Source of the DNA: Collinsella aerofaciens
GTDB taxonomy: Bacteria; Actinomycetota; Coriobacteriia; Coriobacteriales; Coriobacteriaceae
Direction: 5' to 3'
Assembly: GCF_028206795.1 (NCBI RefSeq)
Contig: NZ_JAQLFJ010000015.1
Coordinates: 1 to 40,657 of the forward strand
DNA length: 40,657 nt
A model generated the notes under the pieces. That model made no database searches. It was not told where the DNA came from and saw only the letters and a program-made list of their open reading frames with translations. A program made the position numbers and the translations under genes. This document shows positions 8,520 to 17,994 of this stretch, piece after piece. Numbering within the stretch: the first letter of the stretch is position 1; the number at the start of each line of letters is the position of its first letter.

Positions 8520-9041
8520 CTACTTGTCCATATCGATCAAGCCATCCATCACGTGGACGGAAATTGTTCCTGCATCGGGAAGATCGAGCACGACCTGCTC
8601 GATCACGGGAATCAGTACCTCGCCGTACCGATCGCCTTCGACAACCCAAACATCGTTGGCAGGCGTCGACATGATCTCGACAATCGTGCCGAGCGAACCG
8701 AAGCGCTCGTCGACCACCTCGCGACCCATCAGGTCGGTATAGGCGGCGTCGAGCGAATCGAGCTCAAAGTCGTCACGATTTGCCAGCACATAGCATCCCG
8801 TGATGCCCTCGGCGGCCGTCAAGTCGTCAATGCCCTCAAACGAGACCAGATCGCCATCGCCCGTATCGGTGACGGACACGACCGTGCAAAAGCGGTCGCG
8901 CTTGAGCGCCGGCGGCGTCAGGGCGACGCGCATACCCGGCTCTAATACAGAAGGAAGCCCCCGCAGCGGCTGCGCGAGGACCTCCCCCTTCCTTCCGTGC
9001 GGCTTGACCACACGGGCGATGTTTTTGTACTGGGACCTCAA
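8520..9041 (-). CDS. rimM: Ribosome maturation factor RimM
   Basis: Assists assembly of the 30S subunit head around protein S19. The 173-aa protein starts YKNIARVVKPHGRKGE, the typical N-terminal beta-barrel opening, and ends with a PRC-barrel region containing VLIPVIEQVVLDLP. The only plausible start is TTG: no ATG or GTG lies in a suitable place before the conserved block. That TTG sits in the loop of a short perfect inverted repeat (9033-9046) starting at the last base of the khpA stop codon, so translation is probably coupled to khpA. Confidence 0.93.
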   Translation of the reverse strand: MRSQYKNIARVVKPHGRKGEVLAQPLRGLPSVLEPGMRVALTPPALKRDRFCTVVSVTDTGDGDLVSFEGIDDLTAAEGITGCYVLANRDDFELDSLDAAYTDLMGREVVDERFGSLGTIVEIMSTPANDVWVVEGDRYGEVLIPVIEQVVLDLPDAGTISVHVMDGLIDMDK

Positions 9042-9046
9042 GGTCC
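9033..9046 (-). repeat. Inverted repeat presenting the rimM TTG start
   Basis: On the minus strand GGACC-TTGA-GGTCC forms a 5-bp stem with the TTG start codon in the tetraloop. The outermost G of the stem is also the last base of the khpA stop codon. A terminating ribosome would melt this structure, giving coupled initiation. Confidence 0.5.
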
Positions 9047-9330
9047 TAGCCCAGAACCTCTACCTCGACAGCAGTGTCGAGGCGAGCGGCCAGTGCACGG
9101 GCGAGCGTGCGAATGGCCTTGATGGTACGGCCACGACGGCCGATGACCTTAGCGACGTCATCCTCGGCGACAGAAACCTCAATCGTAGAGGCGTCATCAC
9201 CATCAATGACCTCAAGGCTCACGGAATCCGGGTCGTCGACGATCTGAACAACGAGATATTCGACGAGATCGGCGATGCGATCTGAGAGCATTGCCTCACC
9301 CTCGAGCTGTGCAGCGTCAACCTCAGGCAC
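9046..9330 (-). CDS. khpA: KH-domain RNA-binding protein KhpA (YlqC)
   Basis: Small single-KH-domain RNA-binding protein that in Gram-positive bacteria partners with KhpB/Jag and influences cell elongation and sRNA function. The 94-aa product has the diagnostic KH loop GRRG within VAKVIGRRGRTIKAIR. It is somewhat longer than the usual 75-80 aa because of an N-terminal extension of about 14 residues. The start is GTG with GGAG six bases before it, inside the rpsP stop region; an internal start at MLSDRIADLVEY would give the family-standard length but lacks an equally good site. The 3-bp gap to rpsP shows an operon. Confidence 0.92.
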   Translation of the reverse strand: MPEVDAAQLEGEAMLSDRIADLVEYLVVQIVDDPDSVSLEVIDGDDASTIEVSVAEDDVAKVIGRRGRTIKAIRTLARALAARLDTAVEVEVLG

Positions 9331-9333
9331 GAT

Positions 9334-9675
9334 TTACTCCTCGGCGCCCTCAGCGGCCTCAGCGGCAGCCTTAGCGGCCTCGGCCTCTTTGGCGAGCTGC
9401 TTCTTGGACTTCTTGACGACGGTCTCGGTCTTCTCGCCCTCGTTGGCGGCCTTGACCAGAGCGGCGACGGCGTCGGTGAGCTGAGCGCCCTTGGACTGCC
9501 AGTCGGCGATCTTCTCGAGGTCGAGGTTGATGGTCTTGGGGGCGGTCATCGGGTTGTAGCGGCCAACCTCCTCGATGATACGACCGTCACGCGGGGCGCG
9601 GGAATCGGCGACGACGACACGGTAGTACGGACGCTTCTTAGCGCCGTGACGAGCAAGGCGAATCTTGACTGCCAA
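9334..9675 (-). CDS. rpsP: 30S ribosomal protein S16
   Basis: Small-subunit protein bound to 16S rRNA. The 113-aa product begins with the conserved [18 protein letters not shown] and contains [14 protein letters not shown]. The C-terminal third is an Ala/Glu/Lys-rich extension absent from short S16 proteins. Start is TTG: GGAGGAG lies six bases upstream and the conserved N terminus follows directly; the longer in-frame ATG would add 12 unconserved residues. It is the first gene of the rpsP-khpA-rimM-trmD chain and has its own promoter. Confidence 0.96.
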   Translation of the reverse strand: MAVKIRLARHGAKKRPYYRVVVADSRAPRDGRIIEEVGRYNPMTAPKTINLDLEKIADWQSKGAQLTDAVAALVKAANEGEKTETVVKKSKKQLAKEAEAAKAAAEAAEGAEE

Positions 9676-9731
9676 AGGAAACTCCTCCAACCAAGCAGCT
9701 TTAGGCTGCAACTACAAACAAACAGTTGAAC

Positions 9732-9760
9732 ATAATACGCCATCGACGCGGGCAGGTGAA
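9732..9760 (-). promoter_or_regulatory. rpsP promoter
   Basis: Minus strand: -35 TTCACC (9755-9760), 17-bp spacer, -10 TATTAT (9732-9737). Predicted leader is about 50 nt and contains a small GCAGC/GCTGC hairpin (9695-9709) before the ribosome binding site. Confidence 0.65.
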
Positions 9761-9864
9761 GTCCGTGAGACCAACTTCTTCGGTGTAGTCGAGGGCAAAT
9801 CCATATCTTAGACAAGAATTCGGGATTTGCAAGCACATACACGCACCCCACATGAGCTGCGCGG

Positions 9865-9870
9865 TATACT
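9865..9870 (+). promoter_or_regulatory. -10 element for leaderless dinB
   Basis: TATACT ends six bases before the dinB ATG, so the expected transcription start falls on or next to the A of the start codon. No Shine-Dalgarno sequence precedes the ATG. The -35 region is not recognisable. Confidence 0.4.
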
Positions 9871-9876
9871 CATGAC

Positions 9877-11130
9877 ATGGAAAGACGCGAACATACATAC
9901 GGTTATGAGGATGCCATGGGCGTCACGCCGCCGCCCTGGACGGGTCCGGCGGTGGGCCTCATGGACCTCGATGCGTTTTTTGCGAGCGTGGAGATGCTCG
10001 ATCATCCCGAATGGCTCGGAAAGCCGCTCATCGTGGGCGGAGACGCCGATTCGCGTGGCGTCGTGTCCACGTGTTCGTATGAGGCACGTCGCTTTGGCGT
10101 GCACTCTGCCATGGCCTCGGCCGAGGCGCGGCGCTTGTGCCCGCAAGCCATTTGGACGCACGGGCACTTTGATCGCTACCGCGAGGTGAGCGCGCAGGTC
10201 ATGGCGATTCTTGCCGAGGAGACGCCGCGCGTTGAGCGCGTATCCATCGACGAAGCCTTTATCGATATCACACCGGGTCGCTTTGCGCCCGAAGACCCGC
10301 TACTGGTTGCGCGGCGTATAAGCGACCGCGTGGCAGCGCTGGGAGTGACCTGCTCCATTGGCGTGGGCTGCAACAAGACGGTCGCAAAGATCGCAAGCGA
10401 GCGGGATAAGCCGTTTGGGCTGACCATCGTGCGCCCCGGAACCGAGCAGCGCTTTTTGGCCGCGCTGCCGGTATCTGCCATGAGCGGCATCGGGCGCTCG
10501 GCCGAGGAGCGACTGCGCCGCATGCGCATCTACACGCTCGGCGAGCTGTCACGTTCACCGGAATCAACCTTGGCCTCTATTTTTGGCGTCAACGGCGAAC
10601 GCATGCGCCAGCGTGCGCTGGGACTCGAAATATCCGAAGTAACAAGCCTCGATGAGGAACGCGAGGTTAAATCCGTGAGCAATGAGCGCACCTTTGCGAA
10701 AGATTTGACTGAGCGTGGGGACATCGAAGCGGCGATTGCGCTGTTGGGAGAGTCGGTTGGACGCCGCCTGCGCCGTCAGGGACTGACGGGCGGCACGGTA
10801 ACGCTCAAGCTTAAGTATTCGTATGGCAGCGGACGCACGGCGCAGCGGCGGCTTCCCCACCCCACCGACGATGAGAACATCTTTGTGGCGGTTGCGCTCG
10901 AACTGCTCGACAACATCTGGCAGGAAGGCATGCATGTGCGTCTGGCGGGTATCGGGATGAGCGACTTTGACCATCAGGGCGGCATCCAGACCGACCTGTT
11001 CTGCGAAGTCGACGACCGCGGAGCCCAATCAAGCGACCGTCGCGACCTCTCAGTCGCGATCGATGCCGTCCGAGACAAGTTCGGCGACACCGCCCTATCT
11101 TTCGGCCGCCAATCCCGCTTCAATGATTAA
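9877..11130 (+). CDS. dinB: DNA polymerase IV (Y-family)
   Basis: Error-prone translesion polymerase. The 417-aa protein has the Y-family palm motifs MDLDAFFASVE (Asp30) and SIDEAFIDI (Asp125, Glu126), the finger block YEARRFGVHSAM, and the helix-hairpin-helix region GIGRSAEERLRRM. QTDLF at residues 371-375 matches the beta-clamp binding motif. It is the only plus-strand gene among minus-strand neighbours and is divergent from rpsP. The first ATG follows a -10 with no leader; a second in-frame ATG at 9916 has GAGG upstream and would remove 13 unconserved residues. I saw no LexA-type palindrome upstream. Confidence 0.95.
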   Translation: MERREHTYGYEDAMGVTPPPWTGPAVGLMDLDAFFASVEMLDHPEWLGKPLIVGGDADSRGVVSTCSYEARRFGVHSAMASAEARRLCPQAIWTHGHFDRYREVSAQVMAILAEETPRVERVSIDEAFIDITPGRFAPEDPLLVARRISDRVAALGVTCSIGVGCNKTVAKIASERDKPFGLTIVRPGTEQRFLAALPVSAMSGIGRSAEERLRRMRIYTLGELSRSPESTLASIFGVNGERMRQRALGLEISEVTSLDEEREVKSVSNERTFAKDLTERGDIEAAIALLGESVGRRLRRQGLTGGTVTLKLKYSYGSGRTAQRRLPHPTDDENIFVAVALELLDNIWQEGMHVRLAGIGMSDFDHQGGIQTDLFCEVDDRGAQSSDRRDLSVAIDAVRDKFGDTALSFGRQSRFND

Positions 11131-11151
11131 CCGCCTTTGTAAAAATAGAAA

Positions 11152-11185
11152 GCCGGGCAGGTGCGGAAAACCGCAACTGCCCGGC
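11152..11185. terminator. Convergent terminator between dinB and rsfS
   Basis: GCCGGGCAG / CTGCCCGGC (9 bp), one mismatch, then TGCGG / CCGCA with an AAAA loop. On the minus strand it is followed by TTTCTATTTTTAC, so it is a good intrinsic terminator for rsfS. For dinB it lacks a T-run and may only protect the 3' end. Confidence 0.85.
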
Positions 11186-11228
11186 GAAATGCGCGAGGCT
11201 AGCTAAAAGCCCCATATCAAATGAGCCA

Positions 11229-11684
11229 CTAGAGGAGGTCGAGGGGGAGCTGGGGGGCGTCACCCCAGAGCTTTTCTAGGCGGTAAAAGTCGCGGGCTTC
11301 GGGAGTGAAGACGTGGACGACAACCGAGCCGTAGTCCATGAGCATCCAGGTCTTCTGCTCGCGGCCCTCGATGGAGAACGGATGCTCGCCGCAAGCCTCG
11401 GCAACCTTCTCCTCGATCTCTTCGACAATCGAATCGACCTGGCGGTTGTTGGTACCGGTGGCAAGCACAAAGTAGTCGCACACGTCGGAAAGCTCGGTCA
11501 GGTCGAGCACCTGCACGTCCTCGCCCTTCTTGTCGTAGGCGGCCTGCGCGGCGGCGCGGGCGACATCCTCGGCGGCGACACCGCTCGCGGACAGCGAGGC
11601 GGCGGTGCGGTCGGACGTGGCAACGAAACTCTTGTGCTCCACACCTTCAAGAATCTGCTCGTCAGTCATGGTCTCGTCGGCCAT
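11229..11684 (-). CDS. rsfS: Ribosomal silencing factor RsfS
   Basis: Binds ribosomal protein L14 and blocks subunit joining when nutrients are scarce. The 151-aa protein has the DUF143 core: LDLTELSDVCDYFVLATGTNNRQVDSI, followed by EGREQKTWMLMDYGSVVVHVF. An N-terminal extension of about 45 residues precedes the core. I choose ATG 11684 (MADETMTDEQ) because AAAGAGG lies six bases upstream; the longer GTG-started form has no such site. It is the last gene of the obgE-nadD-yqeK-rsfS run, a widely conserved order. Confidence 0.93.
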   Translation of the reverse strand: MADETMTDEQILEGVEHKSFVATSDRTAASLSASGVAAEDVARAAAQAAYDKKGEDVQVLDLTELSDVCDYFVLATGTNNRQVDSIVEEIEEKVAEACGEHPFSIEGREQKTWMLMDYGSVVVHVFTPEARDFYRLEKLWGDAPQLPLDLL

Positions 11685-11712
11685 GGAATACCTCTTTCTA
11701 GACACACCCGAG

Positions 11713-12333
11713 CTAGCGCAGCTGGGCGTAATGGTTGTAAATCGTAATAGCCGTGGGATAAAGATAGCGCCCGGACTGGATCACAAAGACCAGACCCTGC
11801 GCAAAACAGGAGAAGAACAACTCATCGAGCGAGGACTTCCCCACCATCTTGCGCAGCGCATGGGCATAGTCGCCGTGACGGTTGGGCTCGATGGCATCTG
11901 CCACAAAGACCACCATATCGAGCGGCGTCATGTCGCAGGCACCCACGGTGTGACGGTCGACAGCCTGGAAAACGGCCGGTGACAGCTCGGGAAAAAGCTG
12001 CGGAAGCTCATAGGCGGCAACAGGGCCATGCAAAAGCGGCGTCGCAGCGGAAGGAGAGCCGGCAACCTTGATGCCATAGTGAAGCGCGCGGGCCACGAGC
12101 TCGTCATCGGAAAGAACCTTGTCCCAATCGTGAATTAAGCCGGCGGCAGCCGCATCAAAGCGGTCAACGCCGTAGACCTCGGCCAGATGAAGTGCGGTCT
12201 CGGCAACACCCAGCGAATGCACATAGCGCTTGCGCTTATCTTTCATGCGAACATCGAGCAGTTCTTGAATGCGCTTGAGCAGCGCGCGCTCATCGCCCTC
12301 AAACTGATCCTCTACCGACAACGTAGCCCCCAT
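11713..12333 (-). CDS. yqeK: HD-domain dinucleoside tetraphosphatase YqeK
   Basis: Likely symmetrical hydrolase of diadenosine tetraphosphate (Ap4A to 2 ADP), with an iron-type HD active site. In the 206-aa protein the metal ligands are visible as YVHSLGVAE (His39) and GLIHDWDK (His68-Asp69), followed by LLHGPVAAYEL and RHTVGACDMT. The start ATG overlaps the nadD TGA (TGATG), indicating translational coupling. The nadD-yqeK-rsfS neighbourhood supports the call over a generic HD phosphohydrolase. Confidence 0.9.
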   Translation of the reverse strand: MGATLSVEDQFEGDERALLKRIQELLDVRMKDKRKRYVHSLGVAETALHLAEVYGVDRFDAAAAGLIHDWDKVLSDDELVARALHYGIKVAGSPSAATPLLHGPVAAYELPQLFPELSPAVFQAVDRHTVGACDMTPLDMVVFVADAIEPNRHGDYAHALRKMVGKSSLDELFFSCFAQGLVFVIQSGRYLYPTAITIYNHYAQLR

Positions 12334-13010
12334 CACTCAAAATCTTCTTGGCCCAAATCGGCATATAGCCTGCGCTTGCGAATGTAGCCGAGCACGGACT
12401 CGCTCGTAAGATAGCGCACGCTCATGCCGCGGGCAACTCGCTTACGAATGTTCGTCGAGCTGATCGCCAGCGCCGGAATCTGAATATAGCGCACGTCGAA
12501 CGGCAGCCCCGACTCTTTGATTCGGGCACGCGCCGTATCGATATCAAAGCCCGGTCGCGTCGCCGCAATAAAGGTAGCAAGCTCAGCGATTCGTTCGGCA
12601 TCATGCCAGGTCACAATATCGATAATCGCATCGGCGCCCGTAATAAAGTAGAGCTTTACCTGCGGCGGGTAAAAATCGCGAAGGGCATGAAGCGTATCGG
12701 CCGTATAGGTTACACCCGGACGGTCAATCTCGAACCGGCTCGCCAAAAAGGCCGGGTTCGCGGCGGTGGCGAGGACCGTCATGGCATAACGGTCCTCGGC
12801 AGGCGTAACCGGCTTGTCAAGCTTAAAGGCGGGAGAGCCCGCCGGCATAAAGAGCACAGCGTCCAAGTCGAGCGACTCGCGCGCCTGCTCGGCAGTCACC
12901 AGGTGCCCGTAATGAATCGGGTCGAATGTGCCGCCCATAATGCCAAGCCGAAACTCCTTGCCCTCTTTTATGGGCAGCTCGGGCAAACCGATTCCACCGC
13001 GCAGCGACAT
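12333..13010 (-). CDS. nadD: Nicotinate-nucleotide adenylyltransferase
   Basis: Transfers AMP from ATP to nicotinate mononucleotide, forming deamido-NAD in NAD biosynthesis. The 225-aa protein has the nucleotidyltransferase motif GGTFDPIHYGH at residues 26-36 and ISSTNIRKRV from residue 183. About 20 extra residues precede the usual start of the family fold, so a start further in cannot be excluded, but no better ribosome site is obvious. It lies 3 bp after obgE. Confidence 0.94.
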   Translation of the reverse strand: MSLRGGIGLPELPIKEGKEFRLGIMGGTFDPIHYGHLVTAEQARESLDLDAVLFMPAGSPAFKLDKPVTPAEDRYAMTVLATAANPAFLASRFEIDRPGVTYTADTLHALRDFYPPQVKLYFITGADAIIDIVTWHDAERIAELATFIAATRPGFDIDTARARIKESGLPFDVRYIQIPALAISSTNIRKRVARGMSVRYLTSESVLGYIRKRRLYADLGQEDFE

Positions 13011-13013
13011 GGC

Positions 13014-14492
<1,479 letters not shown>

Positions 14493-14503
14493 CTACAAAA
14501 AGA

Positions 14504-14539
14504 GGGAGACCCTTGAATCCTAAAACTCAAGTGCCTCCC
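14504..14539 (-). terminator. Intrinsic terminator/attenuator between rpmA and obgE
   Basis: On the minus strand GGGAGGC pairs with GTCTCCC (one G-U), and after an A/G mismatch CTTGA pairs with TCAAG around a 10-nt loop. CTCTTTTTG follows. The obgE ribosome binding site begins right after the T-run, so this element sets the ratio of ribosomal protein mRNA to obgE operon mRNA. A 10-bp palindrome CACATATGTG (14539-14548) abuts its upstream side. Confidence 0.8.
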
Positions 14540-14564
14540 ACATATGTGCTCTATGAAGGGTGAA

Positions 14565-14822
14565 TTACGCGTTCGCGAGCGGGCGTACGCTGACCCTGTG
14601 CTTGATACCCTTGTGGAACTCAACGGTACCGTCGACCAGCGCGAACAGCGTATCGTCCTTGCCACGGCCAACGTTCTCACCCGGGTGGATGTGAGTGCCG
14701 TGCTGACGGACGAGAATCGTGCCCGTGGTTACCGTCTGGCCGGCATAGCGCTTCGTGCCAAGGCGCTGACCGCGGGAGTCACGGCCATTACGGGAGGAAC
14801 CGAGTCCTTTTTTGTGTGCCAT
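14565..14822 (-). CDS. rpmA: 50S ribosomal protein L27
   Basis: Large-subunit protein whose N terminus reaches the peptidyl transferase centre. The 85-aa product starts [16 protein letters not shown] and contains [21 protein letters not shown] and the [14 protein letters not shown] block. There is no N-terminal cleaved extension of the Firmicutes kind. It follows rplU by 33 bp. Confidence 0.97.
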   Translation of the reverse strand: MAHKKGLGSSRNGRDSRGQRLGTKRYAGQTVTTGTILVRQHGTHIHPGENVGRGKDDTLFALVDGTVEFHKGIKHRVSVRPLANA

Positions 14823-14855
14823 TGTGTATACCTACTCTTTCGTTACGAGTGTAAT

Positions 14856-15230
14856 CTACTCGGCGACGGGAGCCTCGGCAACAGCCTCGGCCTCTGCCTT
14901 GACAGCCTTCTTGGCGCGGGACGTAGCCTGGACCTTCACGATCTTCAGCTTGGTGAGCTGCTGACGGTGACCCTTCAGACGACGATAGCGCTTACGCTTG
15001 TGGAACTTGAAGACCAGCTGCTTCTCGCCCTTGAACTGCTCAACGATCTGAGCGGTAACCTTGGCCTTGGCCAGCTTGTCGGGATCGGTGACGATCTTCT
15101 TACCATCGTTGAGGAAGATGACCGGCAGGGTGACCTTGTCGCCCTCATTGCCCTCGATCTTCTCGACGGTGATGACATCGTCGGTGGCGACCTTGTACTG
15201 CTTGCCGCCCGTGTTAACGATTGCGTACAT
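14856..15230 (-). CDS. rplU: 50S ribosomal protein L21
   Basis: Binds 23S rRNA in the large subunit. The 124-aa protein begins MYAIVNTGGKQYKV and contains KRKRYRRLKGHRQQLTKLKI, with an Ala/Glu-rich C-terminal extension. I use the ATG at 15230, which starts the conserved block and has AAGGG upstream, in preference to an ATG seven codons earlier. A strong promoter lies directly upstream. Confidence 0.97.
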   Translation of the reverse strand: MYAIVNTGGKQYKVATDDVITVEKIEGNEGDKVTLPVIFLNDGKKIVTDPDKLAKAKVTAQIVEQFKGEKQLVFKFHKRKRYRRLKGHRQQLTKLKIVKVQATSRAKKAVKAEAEAVAEAPVAE

Positions 15231-15272
15231 GTTTACTTGCCCTTCATGCATCAGTTAGTGCAACAGCCGAAT

Positions 15273-15301
15273 ATAGTAGCAGGCGAAAATACCCCCGTCA
15301 A
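15273..15301 (-). promoter_or_regulatory. rplU-rpmA promoter
   Basis: Minus strand: -35 TTGACG (15296-15301), 17-bp spacer, -10 TACTAT (15273-15278), with an overlapping TATATT. The -35 overlaps the stop codon of the preceding gene. The predicted leader is only about 35 nt. Confidence 0.75.
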
Positions 15302-16110
15302 CGAGTATGTGGAGCAAATCCACAAGTTCGCACAGGTATGGGGCTGACGAGTCGGCCCTCGTCGTCCTCGCATGCTTGATTCTGACGCTCGACATCGTAG
15401 GAGCAGATGGTCACGAGGTCTTGCATACCGGTGGAAACAATAGGTGCATCCACGCCCGGGGTCAAGCCCTGCAACAAAACATCAGCAGCGGAAAGCAAAA
15501 TTTCCGGACGCATGGAGCCCTCGTTGTCGGCATGGGTGTCGAGCATGAGCACCAGATGGTCCGGACGCTCCCCAGCCGTGAGCTCATAGCCCACGAGCGT
15601 GTGATCCAAATCCAAGCGCTTGCTCTTTTTGCCGCGCGCGTAGTCGATGCCATGGTCGGCGCGCAGCGTGTCGATCGCACGACGCACCTCGTCGGCGCTT
15701 ACGGGCGCCTCGGGATCCAAGTGCAGGTCGATGCGATACGACAGACGCGTGAGCTGCGCCGTCAACGCCGGCGTGCGCACGTCGATATACGCCGCCTCGA
15801 TGGGCGCCAGATCGGCCGGTGACGCCGCAGCCAGGCGCCCAAACACCTCGTCGAGCGCCACGAACTCGGTCATAAACAGGTCATACCACTCGCAGGTCGA
15901 CGACGTACCCACCGGTAGCGCCGAAGAGAAGCCCACGCGCATGTGCGGAGAGAAGCCCTGCGTGACGGCATAGGGAAGTCCCGCACGGCGCACGATGCGC
16001 TCAATGGTATGGATTACTTCGAGATGGCCCAGGTACTTAAGGCGATCGCGCTTGCCATAGCGAACACGAAGCCTAAAGAGCGTGGGGTTGTCGGTCAGGC
16101 GCTCACTCAT
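15298..16110 (-). CDS. Radical-SAM-associated protein (DUF2344, TIGR03936 type)
   Basis: Function unknown. Members of this family occur next to, or fused with, the TIGR03960-type radical SAM protein encoded immediately upstream here, and the pair is often found before rplU-rpmA. The 270-aa product shows the family opening FRLRVRYGKRDRLKYLGHLEV, then YAVTQGFSPHMRVGFSSALPVG and TSSTCEWYDL. No catalytic motif is obvious; no membrane segment is present. It overlaps the radical SAM gene by 4 bp (ATGA), so the two are translationally coupled and the products probably work together. Confidence 0.88.
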   Translation of the reverse strand: MSERLTDNPTLFRLRVRYGKRDRLKYLGHLEVIHTIERIVRRAGLPYAVTQGFSPHMRVGFSSALPVGTSSTCEWYDLFMTEFVALDEVFGRLAAASPADLAPIEAAYIDVRTPALTAQLTRLSYRIDLHLDPEAPVSADEVRRAIDTLRADHGIDYARGKKSKRLDLDHTLVGYELTAGERPDHLVLMLDTHADNEGSMRPEILLSAADVLLQGLTPGVDAPIVSTGMQDLVTICSYDVERQNQACEDDEGRLVSPIPVRTCGFAPHTR

Positions 16111-17984
16111 GCGCGATCACCCATCAATACATTCTTGACGTGGAGCGTGGGGCAGATTCCGCAGCCGGTGCACGACGTGCGGGTGCAGTCGGGAGTCGTG
16201 ACACCCTCGAGCGAGCGACGGTACTCGCGCTCGAGGAAGCCACGCGTGCAGCCGGGGCTCACATGCTCCCACGGCAGGCGCCAGTCCAACTCGTAGGGCA
16301 GGTGCACGAGCTCATTGAGGTCGATGCCGTTTTTGGCAGCAGCCTCCTTCCAGTTATCGAGCGAGAAATGCTCTACCCAGGCGTCAAAGCGAGAGCCCGA
16401 GCGCCAAGCGTCGATGATGACGGGCGTCATGTCACGACCGGCGCGGGACAGCGCGGCCTCGATGAGCGAGGTCTCGGCATCGTGGTAATGAACGCGGACG
16501 GCACGGTTGCGAACGCTCGTGATGAGCAGCTTCTGGCGACGCTTGACGTCGTCGTAGTCGAGCTGCGGGCACCACTGGAACGGCGTGGCAGCCTTGGGGA
16601 TAAAGACCGAAACCGAGATCGACACCGAGATCGAGCCGCGACGAGCCTTGGGCACCACGGAACGACCGAGCTCCAGCACGTGATCGGCCAGATTGGCGAT
16701 GGCCACGATGTCCTCGTCGCGCTCGCCGGGAAGGCCCATCATAAAGTAGAGCTTCATGCGGTTCCAGCCGGCCTCGAAGGCCGCCTTGGCCGCACGGTCC
16801 AGGTCCTCCTCGGTCACGTTCTTGTTAATGATGTCGCGCATGCGCTGGCTGCCGGCCTCGGGCGCGAACGTCAGGCCGCCCTTCTTTTCGCCGGCGACCG
16901 ACTCGGCCATATCCACGCCAAACGAATCCAAGCGCTGCGACGGAATAGACACGCGAATACCCGTATCTTCCAGGCGACGGTTGAGCCTGTCAAGCACGTC
17001 ACGAATGCAGGAGTGGTCGGTCGTGGAGAGCGAGGTCAGCGACACCTCGTCATAGCCGGTCTTTTCCAGACCCTGAATCACCGACGAGACGATCTGGTCG
17101 GCCGAACGCTCACGCACCGGGCGATACGTCATGCCGGCCTGGCAAAAACGACAGCCGCGAGCGCAGCCGCGCAGAATCTCGATAGACAGGCGGTCGTGAA
17201 CCAGCTGCGCATAGGGCACGCACGACTGCGACAGCGGATTCGTGGCGCCGAAATCCTCGACGACGCGTTTGTAGACCACGGTCGGCGCATCCTTGCCCTC
17301 GCGCGGCACGGTGTAGCCGTGCGGCGAGCAGGGCTCGTCGTGACGAACCTCATAGAGCGACGGCACGTAGTTGCCGGCAATGGATGCAAGCTGCTCAACA
17401 ATCTGCGCGCGCGGGACTCCTTCGTCGCGCAGGCGGCGATGCAGCTGGCAGGTCTCGAGCAGCGATTCCTCGCCCTCGCCGATGAGGATGGCATCGAAGA
17501 AGGCCGCGTACGGCTCGGGGTTGTACACCGAGGGGCCGCCGGCGATGATGATGGGGTCGTCTTCACCTCGGTCGGCCGCTAACAGCGGAATGCCAGCGAG
17601 ATCGAGTGCCTCAAGGAAGTTCGTCACCGCCATCTCGTGCGGCACATGCAGGCCGACGATATCAAACGAAGCGACCGGCGCTGCACCCTCGAGCGAGAGC
17701 AGCGGAATGCCTGCCTCGCGCATAGCGTCACCCATATCGGGCCACGGCACATAGCCACGCTCGCAGGAGATGCCCTCGGCCTGGTTAAGGATGTTGTAGA
17801 GGATGGCGATACCCTGGTTGGGCAGACCAACCTCGTACACATCCGGGTAGATCAGGCAGCAACGGTAGTCGGCATCGGCCTTGGAAAGCGTGCCCCACTC
17901 GTGATCGATATAGCGGCTCGGCTTTTCGACCTTGGCGAGCAACGGCTCAATTAAATGAAAACAGTCTTGATACGGAACGCGCAA
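16107..17984 (-). CDS. B12-binding-domain radical SAM protein (TIGR03960 type)
   Basis: Radical SAM enzyme of unassigned reaction. The 625-aa protein has an N-terminal cobalamin-binding-like region (about 30-190), then the [4Fe-4S] SAM motif CARGCRFC with Cys274, Cys278 and Cys281, and the supporting sequences EAGSQRMR and FMMGLPGERDEDI. A second cysteine cluster, CTRTSCTGCGIC (Cys600, 605, 608, 611), ends the protein and could bind another iron-sulfur cluster. The start is TTG with TTAGGGG upstream. It lies between a DUF697-like gene and the DUF2344 partner; proximity to rplU/rpmA suggests RNA or ribosome modification, but this is inference. Confidence 0.9.
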   Translation of the reverse strand: MRVPYQDCFHLIEPLLAKVEKPSRYIDHEWGTLSKADADYRCCLIYPDVYEVGLPNQGIAILYNILNQAEGISCERGYVPWPDMGDAMREAGIPLLSLEGAAPVASFDIVGLHVPHEMAVTNFLEALDLAGIPLLAADRGEDDPIIIAGGPSVYNPEPYAAFFDAILIGEGEESLLETCQLHRRLRDEGVPRAQIVEQLASIAGNYVPSLYEVRHDEPCSPHGYTVPREGKDAPTVVYKRVVEDFGATNPLSQSCVPYAQLVHDRLSIEILRGCARGCRFCQAGMTYRPVRERSADQIVSSVIQGLEKTGYDEVSLTSLSTTDHSCIRDVLDRLNRRLEDTGIRVSIPSQRLDSFGVDMAESVAGEKKGGLTFAPEAGSQRMRDIINKNVTEEDLDRAAKAAFEAGWNRMKLYFMMGLPGERDEDIVAIANLADHVLELGRSVVPKARRGSISVSISVSVFIPKAATPFQWCPQLDYDDVKRRQKLLITSVRNRAVRVHYHDAETSLIEAALSRAGRDMTPVIIDAWRSGSRFDAWVEHFSLDNWKEAAAKNGIDLNELVHLPYELDWRLPWEHVSPGCTRGFLEREYRRSLEGVTTPDCTRTSCTGCGICPTLHVKNVLMGDRA

Positions 17985-17994
17985 CGGAAAACCC

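Noticed and set aside
9820..9900. LexA/SOS operator before dinB
   Set aside because: I looked for a GAAC...GTTC-type palindrome and found none that pairs.
16140..17582. Open frame of about 480 codons antisense to the radical SAM gene
   Set aside because: Arg/His/Gly-rich shadow of the true gene, which has clear catalytic motifs.
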